From an uncultured Rhodospirillaceae bacterium (GTDB lineage: Bacteria; Pseudomonadota; Alphaproteobacteria; MPNO01), in assembly GCA_937916005.1 (NCBI GenBank), contig CALGIA010000252.1, forward strand, positions 1 through 6,829: a DNA stretch of 6,829 nucleotides. Reading direction: 5' to 3'. The translations under genes were made by a program, and so were the position numbers. Positions 1-5,697 of this stretch are shown in pieces. The first letter of the stretch is position 1. Each line of letters begins with the position of its first letter. The notes beneath the pieces were generated by a model that saw only the letters and a program-made list of their open reading frames with translations, had not been told where the DNA came from and did not search any database.

Positions 1-179
1 TGCCGAGCGCGGGCAATCCGCTTGGCGTCAAGGGCGGCGGCGAAGGCGGCACGACGCCGGCGCTGGCGGTGGTGATCAGCGCGATTGTCGATGCGCTGAA
101 GGACTACGGCGTGAAGCATATCGATCTGCCGGCCACATCGGAAAAAATCTGGCGCGCCATTCAACAGGCACGGACCTAA
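1..179 (+). CDS. Molybdopterin-binding subunit of the xanthine dehydrogenase / aerobic CO dehydrogenase (CoxL) family, C-terminal end only
   Basis: Only the last 58 codons are present (frame begins at base 3, stop TAA at 177-179); the gene starts outside the window. The visible sequence has the hallmark end of molybdenum hydroxylase large subunits: NPLGVKGGGEGGT (residues 5-17 of the fragment), an alanine/valine-rich helix ending in DAL, then the short tail GVKHIDLPATSEKIWRAI, which matches the family pattern of a proline-containing linker followed by a W-x-A-I helix. In this family the Gly-Glu-Gly-Gly segment lies near the molybdenum centre and its glutamate is the catalytic base of the hydroxylation. 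Such subunits oxidise CO, purines or aldehydes in a complex with FAD and 2Fe-2S subunits. The substrate cannot be told here because the active-site loop that separates true CoxL from relatives is outside the window. The gene converges on selD with a 4-base gap. Confidence 0.87.
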   Translation, partial: PSAGNPLGVKGGGEGGTTPALAVVISAIVDALKDYGVKHIDLPATSEKIWRAIQQART

Positions 180-183
180 ATTT

Positions 184-2490
184 TTATTCGGCGGCCAGCG
201 CGCTGCTGATCCCGCCGGGAATGCCGTCACGGAAACGAATGGGCTCGATGGCGTCGGATTCCGGTTTAACCACGCCGATCACGGCAGCATGGGCGTAGCC
301 CAACCCACGCAATTCCGCGACGCAGGATTCCGCCTTGTCGCCGGGCACGGTGGCCAGCAGCCCGCCCGCGGTCTGCGGATCGAATACCAGCGGATAGCGT
401 TCATTCCGCGAGGCTTGTTCCTGGTCCCGAATGGCGCGGCGCAAGCGCACATTCTGCGGCTGCAGCGACGAAAACACCCCCGCGCGGATACATTCAATTG
501 CGCCGTCGAGCAATGGAATCGCGTCAACATACAGATCGATATCAACCCCGGACGGGCGCGTCATTTCCACCAGATGACCCAGCAGTCCGAAACCGGTGAC
601 ATCGGTACAGGCCGTCGCACCGTGGCGGAACAGACATTGGGCGCCGGTGCGGTTGGACTGGATCATGGACTCAAGGGCGGCGTCTATCCATCTCCCCTTG
701 GCCTGTTGCCGCATGTCGGCGGCGAAGAGCGTGCCGGTGCCGATCGGCTTGGTGATGATCAGCGCATCGCCGGGACGCATCCCTTCCTTGCGCAGCAGAG
801 ACGCGCGGTCGGCCAGACCGTTGATGGAAAACCCCAGCGCCAATTCAGCGCCTTCGCTGGTATGGCCGCCCACAAGGGCGGTGTTGTTTTCCGCCAGGAC
901 CTTCATGGAGCCGGCCATGATGTCGTGCAATACCGCCTCGACCTTATCCTCAAGCCCATAGGGAATCGTCACAATGGCGAGCGCCGATTGGGGTTCCGCA
1001 TTCATGGCGTAAATATCGCCCAGGCTGTGATTGGCCGCGATCTGTCCGAAAATAAACGGGTCATCCACAAAGGACCGGAAGTAATCCACAGTATGGACCA
1101 TGACCTTGCCCTCGGGCACATCGACCACGGCGGCGTCGTCCGGCGCCTTGAGTCCAACCAGGATGTCATCCCGCTCAAACGGCTCCAACTGGTTCATCAC
1201 CCGGCTCAAGACCGTGGCGCCGACCTTGGCGCCGCAGCCGCCACAGCGCATGGCGATTGCCGAGATCGCCTTGAGCGCTTCGGGACTCGCCAGCCCGCGT
1301 GCAATTTTGACCTCGTCATCTTCTTCCATCTCGGGCAGATCGATATATTTTTGCATCCAGCGAAGATCGATCCAGTCCTTCAGCGCCCAGACCCAGGCGC
1401 CTTCAAACGCCAACCCACCGCGGGCCGCGACCGCATATTTATCCCCGGTGCTGATCAGCTTCAGGAAGCGGCTTTGCGGTTTGAATTTGCGGGGCGCACG
1501 GTTGAGCAACACGCGGCGCAGGTTTGCGGCCAGGGGCGGTCCCTGGCGCACGGCGAAAACACCGGCTTTGGGACGCGGATGATTGACCACATTGGCCACG
1601 TCGCCGGCGGCAAACACATCGGGGTGGGACAGCGAGCGCAGGCAATCATCGACCCGGATAAACCCGGATTCATCCACATCGAGCCCGGACGCGCCGGGCC
1701 AGCTCTGGCTTCCCGCACTGGTGACCCAGAAAATTTCATCGGCCTCGATGATTTCGCCACCGGCACAGTGGAGCTTGCCCTCCTCGACCCGCGTTACCTT
1801 GGCCCCGGCATGAACCTTGACGCCGCGTTCAGCTAAAATACGCGTGAACTTTATCTGGGTCGCGCGGTTTTCCTGCGGCATGACCGTGTCGGAACCGGAC
1901 AGCAAATGGAACTCGAACCGGTCCGGCTGCATGTTTTTTTCAGCCAGCATGGCGCGCAATCGATGCTGGATCGATAATGTCAATTCCGTGCCGCCCGCCC
2001 CTGCTCCGACCAGCGCGATTCGGAGATTGCCTTCACGGGCGACTATTTTTTCGGCCAGATCATGCCAATGCTGAACGAAACGGCCGATGGGTTTCACCGG
2101 CACCGCGAATTCGGCCGCGCCCGGTACATCGTCCATGCTCGGCGCGGAGCCGATATCGATCGACAGCAGATCATAGGGCACCGGCGGACGGTTTTCGCAA
2201 ATCACCCGCTTTTCCACCGTATCGATCCGGATGGCAGAGTCATGATAGATGCGCGCGCCGGCCAATTGAACCAGTGGCCGCAGATCAATATGACAATCGT
2301 CCAGCGTATAATGCCCGGCGACATAACCCGGCAGCATGCCCGAATAGGGCGTGTGAACATCGCGCGTGATCAAGGTGATGCGCACGCCCGCGACGGGCTT
2401 CATGGCGAATTTCTTCAACACCGAAACGTGGGCGTGGCCACCGCCCACGAGCACGAGGTCCTTGACGACCGGTCCCTGGTTTTTCATCAT
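184..2490 (-). CDS. selD: Fusion protein: FAD/NAD(P)H-dependent oxidoreductase plus selenide, water dikinase (selenophosphate synthetase)
   Basis: 768 residues in two parts. Residues about 11-380 form a two-dinucleotide-binding oxidoreductase related to type II NADH dehydrogenases: FAD motif VGGGHAH (15-21), NAD(P)H motif VGAGAGGTE (161-169) and the second FAD motif FAAGD (293-297). No C-terminal membrane-anchoring helix is evident, so it is probably soluble. Residues about 414-768 are SelD, which makes selenophosphate from selenide, ATP and water. CGGCGAK (416-422) carries the catalytic pair C419 and K422, equivalent to E. coli Cys17 and Lys20. Likely metal-binding aspartates are D451/D452, D469 (HTVDYF) and D630 (TDVTGFGLLGH); VGGHTSEGAE (540-549) is also typical. 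C419 is an ordinary cysteine (TGC at 1236-1234), not selenocysteine. The start is one of two consecutive ATGs; an in-frame TGA lies three codons upstream, and the Shine-Dalgarno is weak. It lies 39 bases after the permease gene and is probably the last gene of the operon. Fusions of this type are known in databases; the role of the first domain is unproven. Confidence 0.97.
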   Translation of the reverse strand: MMKNQGPVVKDLVLVGGGHAHVSVLKKFAMKPVAGVRITLITRDVHTPYSGMLPGYVAGHYTLDDCHIDLRPLVQLAGARIYHDSAIRIDTVEKRVICENRPPVPYDLLSIDIGSAPSMDDVPGAAEFAVPVKPIGRFVQHWHDLAEKIVAREGNLRIALVGAGAGGTELTLSIQHRLRAMLAEKNMQPDRFEFHLLSGSDTVMPQENRATQIKFTRILAERGVKVHAGAKVTRVEEGKLHCAGGEIIEADEIFWVTSAGSQSWPGASGLDVDESGFIRVDDCLRSLSHPDVFAAGDVANVVNHPRPKAGVFAVRQGPPLAANLRRVLLNRAPRKFKPQSRFLKLISTGDKYAVAARGGLAFEGAWVWALKDWIDLRWMQKYIDLPEMEEDDEVKIARGLASPEALKAISAIAMRCGGCGAKVGATVLSRVMNQLEPFERDDILVGLKAPDDAAVVDVPEGKVMVHTVDYFRSFVDDPFIFGQIAANHSLGDIYAMNAEPQSALAIVTIPYGLEDKVEAVLHDIMAGSMKVLAENNTALVGGHTSEGAELALGFSINGLADRASLLRKEGMRPGDALIITKPIGTGTLFAADMRQQAKGRWIDAALESMIQSNRTGAQCLFRHGATACTDVTGFGLLGHLVEMTRPSGVDIDLYVDAIPLLDGAIECIRAGVFSSLQPQNVRLRRAIRDQEQASRNERYPLVFDPQTAGGLLATVPGDKAESCVAELRGLGYAHAAVIGVVKPESDAIEPIRFRDGIPGGISSALAAE

Positions 2491-2529
2491 GTTTTTTCAG
2501 CCATTCCGTCAAAAGTGCCGATTTACCCA

Positions 2530-4014
2530 CTAACCCGCATCGGGTGTCGTGGTCAAGCGCAGCCGCGCGCGAATGTTCCTGGAGATTATATCGACACAGA
2601 TATTCAGCATCGCCGTTGTCAGGATCAACACAAGCGCCACGTCGAAACGGATATCCTCGAACGCGCTGTCCACATAAAAACCCAGTGTCGCGACGCCGAG
2701 AATTCCCAGAATTGCGGTTTCCCGAAGGATCACCTCCCAGCGATAAAACAGAAAGGCGAGAAACTGGCCATACACACGGGGTAGAACCTCAAACGCATAG
2801 AGATTGAGACCGTGGGGCGCGTCCGCCCGCTGGGGCAATTCATCCGTATGACGGCCAATCAAATGGCCGATGATCGCGCCGTTATGCAGCGACAGCGCGA
2901 CCACGGCTGGAAACATGGACGGCCCCCAGAGCTGAAGCAGAATATAGGCGAGAATATATTCAGGGGTTGACCGCACCACGACCAAAAATACGTGACCCAG
3001 ATTGCGGCCGAATATTCCAAAAAAACGCTGCGATACCAGGGGAAAGAAAAACAGCGTCAAGACCCCGGTCGCAACCAACGCAATTTGAGTCAGCACAAGC
3101 GTGGAAATAATGCCGGGAAACGCCTGTTCGGTCATGATCCGCCATAGCCAGTCACCGGTGGCCGAGATGGCGGCGAAATCAATGGTTTCAGCACGGCGAA
3201 GCGGCATCGGGACAATATCGTGGGCAAAGAACCGGGTCACATTTGACCAATCGATCGCCACGCTGGTTTTGAATGCCAACGGCGCAGCAATCACATAGAG
3301 CCAGAAATATTTCGGACGAACCCAAAACCGAATGGTGGCGATCAGGATATAGAACACGATCAACAAGGCCGACACTTCGGAATATTGCCCCTGCTTGAAC
3401 GCCGTTTCCAGATGAAACCCCAGGGTCGGCAATCCAACAAACCCCAGCACGGCGGAAGACCGCAATGCACATTCCAGACGGTAAAAACTATAGGTCTTCA
3501 GATGCGCCCGCACATCCGGCAGACGCACATAGAAAAAACTCGACAGATGGCTGGTCCCCGCGGGCAGGGCCGCGATGGCGCCGGCATCGGCTTCCTCGAG
3601 AATTTCCGAATAGACCTTGGCGAAAATTCCGGCATAGGGAATGGCGATCGCCAGTACGCCGGTCAGGGGCGTCAGCCCGAAGCCCTGCAGGAATATCAGC
3701 GCCCAGAAAATTTCATGGATCGATCGAATAAAGGCGCAGAACGGACGCACCAGCGGCAAGTGATAGATTGTCGCCAGCGAAAACCCCAGAATACCACCGG
3801 CGGCAACACCCAGAATTGCGAAAGCGACGGTTTGCAACAGCGCATCGCCAAGACGTTCAACAGCAGAAAAATCCGGGGTGAGAATGCCAAGCCCAAGCCG
3901 CCCCATTTCGCGCCACGGATCGATTGTCGTGACTTCGATATCGGCAAAAAACAGGCAGATCAGCGCGAGTCCGACAAAGCCAAGACTGGCGCGAACCGGG
4001 GGAGAAAATTGCAT
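2530..4014 (-). CDS. PhnE-like ABC transporter permease with two fused membrane domains (putative selenium oxyanion uptake)
   Basis: 494 residues, about twice a single PhnE permease, with two homologous membrane halves. The first (about 1-250) has hydrophobic segments near 9-24, 57-82, 93-134 and 184-230; the second (about 290-494) near 300-327, 339-388 and 411-476. Each half has an EAA-type coupling region followed by the family's C-terminal pattern. In the first, EEADAGAIAALPAG (140-153) and VRLPDV (163-168) lead to YRLECALRSSAVLGFVG (178-194). In the second, a degenerate loop ending VLPRV (410-414) leads to YRWEVILRETAILGILG (424-440). The Y-R-x-E/R-x-(S/T)-A-(V/I)-L-G pattern is typical of PhnE/PtxC permeases. 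One polypeptide could thus supply the full transmembrane channel. It starts 2 bases after the ATPase stop, so the two genes are probably translationally coupled. Substrate is inferred from the linked binding protein and selD; phosphonate, phosphite or phosphate cannot be excluded from this protein alone. Confidence 0.9.
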   Translation of the reverse strand: MQFSPPVRASLGFVGLALICLFFADIEVTTIDPWREMGRLGLGILTPDFSAVERLGDALLQTVAFAILGVAAGGILGFSLATIYHLPLVRPFCAFIRSIHEIFWALIFLQGFGLTPLTGVLAIAIPYAGIFAKVYSEILEEADAGAIAALPAGTSHLSSFFYVRLPDVRAHLKTYSFYRLECALRSSAVLGFVGLPTLGFHLETAFKQGQYSEVSALLIVFYILIATIRFWVRPKYFWLYVIAAPLAFKTSVAIDWSNVTRFFAHDIVPMPLRRAETIDFAAISATGDWLWRIMTEQAFPGIISTLVLTQIALVATGVLTLFFFPLVSQRFFGIFGRNLGHVFLVVVRSTPEYILAYILLQLWGPSMFPAVVALSLHNGAIIGHLIGRHTDELPQRADAPHGLNLYAFEVLPRVYGQFLAFLFYRWEVILRETAILGILGVATLGFYVDSAFEDIRFDVALVLILTTAMLNICVDIISRNIRARLRLTTTPDAG

Positions 4015-4016
4015 GA

Positions 4017-4667
4017 TCAGGCTTTGTAAATCCGAGCGAGATCTGAGGTGGTGAGATCAGAGCTGGCTTCGTCGAGCACAATTCGGCGATCCTTCAAACC
4101 GATCACCCGGTCGGTGAATTCCAGGGCCAGCGCCATATCATGCATGGCCAGCACGACCGTTTCATGGCTTTCATTCAGGATACGGAGAATTTCCCGCGAC
4201 TGGTGTTCGTCCACGGAGGAAACGGGCTCATCGCCCAACGCAACATCGCGGCCACAAAAAAGCGCGCGACCGACTGCCGTACGCTGCTGCTGACCGCCCG
4301 ACAACTGGCCGACCGGTTCAAACATCTTCTCGCTGATCCCAAGCTTGTCGGTGATTTCCCGGACGCGGTCAATTTCGGCCCGGCGCGGCGAAACCAGATT
4401 TCGCAGATTGTAGAAACTGCCGTGACAATGCAGACGGCCCATATAGACGTTGTGAAACACCGACAATGTTTTCACGAGCGACGAATCCTGTGGGATCAGG
4501 GCCGCATTGTCTTTTTGCTGCTCATAAAGCATCCCCAGCAGGGTCGACTTCCCAGCCCCGCTTCGCCCTACCAGCGCCACCCGCTCGCCCCGGCTGATCT
4601 TCAATTTCAGATCGGTCAGAACGGCATGGCCATTATAGGACGCGCTGGCCCCGTCTAATTGAAACAA
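4017..4667 (-). CDS. PhnC-like ABC transporter ATP-binding protein (putative selenium oxyanion uptake)
   Basis: 216-residue ABC ATPase with all functional motifs: Walker A GRSGAGKST (34-42), Q-loop Q60 in LIPQD, signature LSGGQQQR (122-129), Walker B ending in D146-E147, D-loop SSVD (150-153) and switch histidine H176. It should hydrolyse ATP on the cytoplasmic face to drive the permease. It is shorter than usual PhnC proteins (roughly 250-280 residues): only 20 residues separate the Walker A lysine from the Q-loop glutamine, so part of the antiparallel-beta subdomain is missing. The start is TTG (4667-4665). The frame has a TAA two codons upstream and no ATG before residue 46, and the TTG start gives a normal first beta strand (FQLDGAS). 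A weak GGA lies 7 bases before the start. The gene is 14 bases after the binding-protein stop and 2 bases before the permease start. The ATPase role is secure; the substrate is inferred from context. Confidence 0.94.
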   Translation of the reverse strand: MFQLDGASASYNGHAVLTDLKLKISRGERVALVGRSGAGKSTLLGMLYEQQKDNAALIPQDSSLVKTLSVFHNVYMGRLHCHGSFYNLRNLVSPRRAEIDRVREITDKLGISEKMFEPVGQLSGGQQQRTAVGRALFCGRDVALGDEPVSSVDEHQSREILRILNESHETVVLAMHDMALALEFTDRVIGLKDRRIVLDEASSDLTTSDLARIYKA

Positions 4668-4668
4668 T

Positions 4669-4690
4669 GGTTAGTCCAGGGTTAGTCCAG
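4669..4690 (-). repeat. Perfect tandem duplication of an 11-base unit at a stop/start junction
   Basis: The minus-strand unit CTGGACTAACC occurs twice back to back (4690-4680 and 4679-4669). The first copy encodes the last two residues (Leu-Asp) and the TAA stop of the binding-protein gene. The second copy fills the gap before the TTG start of the ATPase gene and supplies its weak GGA Shine-Dalgarno. With one copy the gap would be 3 bases and the two genes would share a frame; with two copies it is 14 bases. Confidence 0.95.
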
Positions 4691-5539
4691 AATTCCTATG
4701 GCGAGCCCGGTACGCCGGATGGGGTCATAATCGGAGTTGCTCGCCGGGATAAAGCTCTTGCGCGGGAACGACGCCAGCAAATCCGGATCCTTCATTCCAA
4801 GCAGAGCCTTCGTGACCTTTCCAGTGAACCCGGCGCCCCATTTTTTGGCGACATCGCCCCGAATTGTCCATTGGTAATCAGGATAGGTGGGGGTCTTCCA
4901 GATGATGGAGACTTTAGCCTTATCAATGTGGCCGGCCTTCATCTCATTATCCCAAACCGAGAAATTCACCGCGCCGATTTGATAGGCGCCCGACTGCACC
5001 AGTGCGATGGTTCGCGAATGATCCCCGGAAAATCCGACCCGGCTGAAGACTTTGTTGGGAGCGGCTTTGAGGTTTTCACGAATGTAGAACTCGGGCATCA
5101 ACCGGCCGGATGTGGAGCCTTTGGAGCCGAAGGTGAATGTTTTACCGGCGATGGATTTGGGAAAGCTCTTGCTCGCCTTAACCCCGGCGCTGACATGGGC
5201 GATAAAATAAGTCACGAAAGACTGATCTTCCCAACCCTGCGCTATTGCCTGCGACCCTTCCACCAGAGACCGCGCACGGACACCGGACAGGCCGCCAAAC
5301 CAGGCCAATTGCACCTGATTGTTCCGAAACGCCGAAACTGCGGCTGAATAGGATTTTACCGGGACATAGCGCACGTCGACGGCAAGCTGCTTGGACAGAT
5401 ACACAGCAACCTTGTCGAAACGTTCCCGCAATCTGGATGCATCCTCATCGGGAATGGCCGTAAATACAAATGTTTCGGCATGCGCCAAAGACAGCGACAC
5501 AAAACACATCGCCGTGGTGAATATGAGTTTTCTGAGCAT
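4682..5539 (-). CDS. PhnD-like periplasmic substrate-binding protein, putative selenate/selenium oxyanion ABC transporter
   Basis: 285 residues. A Sec signal peptide (basic MLRK, hydrophobic stretch, cleavage after A-H-A at about residue 21) sends it to the periplasm. The mature protein has the two-lobed phosphonate/phosphite-binding pattern: FTAIPDED (26-33), AWFGGLSG (79-86), FGSKGSTSGRLMPEF (137-151) with the anion-binding S-T-S-G turn (142-145), VGFSGDHSRTIALVQSG (168-184) and AVNFSVWDNEM (190-200). The FTAIPDED start and the AWFGGLSG segment resemble, from memory, the family that databases label putative selenate ABC transporter binding protein, defined partly by proximity to selD; I could not run a search. 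It is the first gene of the transporter-selD cluster. The ATG is preceded by a strong Shine-Dalgarno and an in-frame TAG four codons upstream. The family is sure; selenate versus selenite or another oxyanion is inference. Confidence 0.93.
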   Translation of the reverse strand: MLRKLIFTTAMCFVSLSLAHAETFVFTAIPDEDASRLRERFDKVAVYLSKQLAVDVRYVPVKSYSAAVSAFRNNQVQLAWFGGLSGVRARSLVEGSQAIAQGWEDQSFVTYFIAHVSAGVKASKSFPKSIAGKTFTFGSKGSTSGRLMPEFYIRENLKAAPNKVFSRVGFSGDHSRTIALVQSGAYQIGAVNFSVWDNEMKAGHIDKAKVSIIWKTPTYPDYQWTIRGDVAKKWGAGFTGKVTKALLGMKDPDLLASFPRKSFIPASNSDYDPIRRTGLAIGILD

Positions 5540-5540
5540 G

Positions 5541-5550
5541 CCTTCCCCCT
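5541..5550 (-). promoter_or_regulatory. Strong Shine-Dalgarno for the binding-protein gene
   Basis: The minus strand reads AGGGGGAAGG one base before the ATG at 5539. It is the clearest ribosome binding site of the four-gene cluster; the downstream genes have weak sites and probably depend on coupling. An in-frame TAG at 5551-5549 fixes this ATG as the 5'-most start. Confidence 0.75.
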
Positions 5551-5557
5551 AGGTAAA

Positions 5558-5629
5558 TGATGTGTGAACCTGACATCAGATCGCGTCGTCGCCACGACCG
5601 CACAACTCGATAGCGGCTCGATCACATCA
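5558..5629 (-). other. Leader of the transporter-selD operon with nested and competing inverted repeats
   Basis: Within the presumed 5' leader, minus-strand TGATGTG (5629-5623) is complementary to CACATCA (5564-5558). A second upstream copy, TGATGT (5578-5573), can pair with ACATCA (5563-5558) across a 9-base loop, so the two pairings exclude each other. Between them, GTCGT (5598-5594) and ACGAC (5589-5585) form a 5-bp hairpin with a 4-base GGCG loop. ATCGAG is also directly repeated at 5622-5617 and 5611-5606, an 11-base period. The repeats are visible; any regulatory role is inference, and arms this short can arise by chance. Confidence 0.35.
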
Positions 5630-5635
5630 GTTGTT

Positions 5636-5663
5636 AACTTAACGTGGAAATCCCACGGGTCAA
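5636..5663 (-). promoter_or_regulatory. Candidate sigma70-type promoter with overlapping inverted repeats, for the transporter-selD operon
   Basis: On the minus strand, TTGACC (5663-5658) resembles a -35 box and TAAGTT (5641-5636) a poor -10 box, 16 bases apart. The spacer contains the inverted repeat CGTGG-GATTT-CCACG (5657-5643). The -10 region overlaps GTTAA-G-TTAAC (5643-5633). Both symmetric elements could be operators. The position, about 95 bases before the first gene and after the flhB end, suits a promoter, but the -10 match is weak and no start site is known. The CGTGG repeat could instead be a small hairpin in the flhB 3' end. Confidence 0.4.
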
Positions 5664-5673
5664 CAATTTAGGG

Positions 5674-5697
5674 AAAAAATCGCCTGAAACCGATCTT
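5674..5697 (-). terminator. Weak candidate intrinsic terminator after flhB
   Basis: Beginning in the flhB stop codon, the minus strand reads AAGATCG (5697-5691), an 8-base loop, then CGATTTT (5682-5676), forming a 7-pair stem with one G-T wobble. The stem runs into a six-T tract (5679-5674). The stem is AT-rich and overlaps the T tract, so termination would be inefficient at best. Confidence 0.35.

Noticed and set aside
142..159. Palindrome TGGCGCGCCA followed on the minus strand by six T, as a terminator for selD
   Set aside because: As a hairpin it has only a 3-bp stem with a 4-base loop, and it lies within conserved codons of the convergent gene. The palindrome and T tract are explained by that coding sequence.
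1234..1251. Possible selenocysteine at the SelD active site, or an internal start at M414 making SelD alone
   Set aside because: The catalytic position is a TGC cysteine codon. M414 (ATG at 1251-1249) is in a suitable place but has no Shine-Dalgarno before it, so separate SelD production is unsupported.
289..1836. A 515-codon open frame on the plus strand opposite selD
   Set aside because: It is antisense to the conserved SelD fusion. Its translation has no recognisable domain and is rich in H, G, R and Q, as expected from the complement of a GC-rich coding frame.
2285..2530. An 81-codon minus-strand frame starting GTG at the permease stop
   Set aside because: It overlaps the N-terminal FAD domain of the SelD fusion in another frame, and that domain is strongly conserved. 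It resembles no known small protein.
2062..2784. A 240-codon plus-strand open frame across the selD start and permease end
   Set aside because: It spans two well-supported minus-strand genes, shows no family motif or good ribosome binding site, and is best explained as an antisense shadow.
4682..5539. A true phosphonate (phnD) transporter feeding C-P lyase
   Set aside because: No phnF-P genes are nearby, the cluster ends with selD, and the binding protein resembles the selD-linked clade. The phn gene symbols were therefore not assigned.
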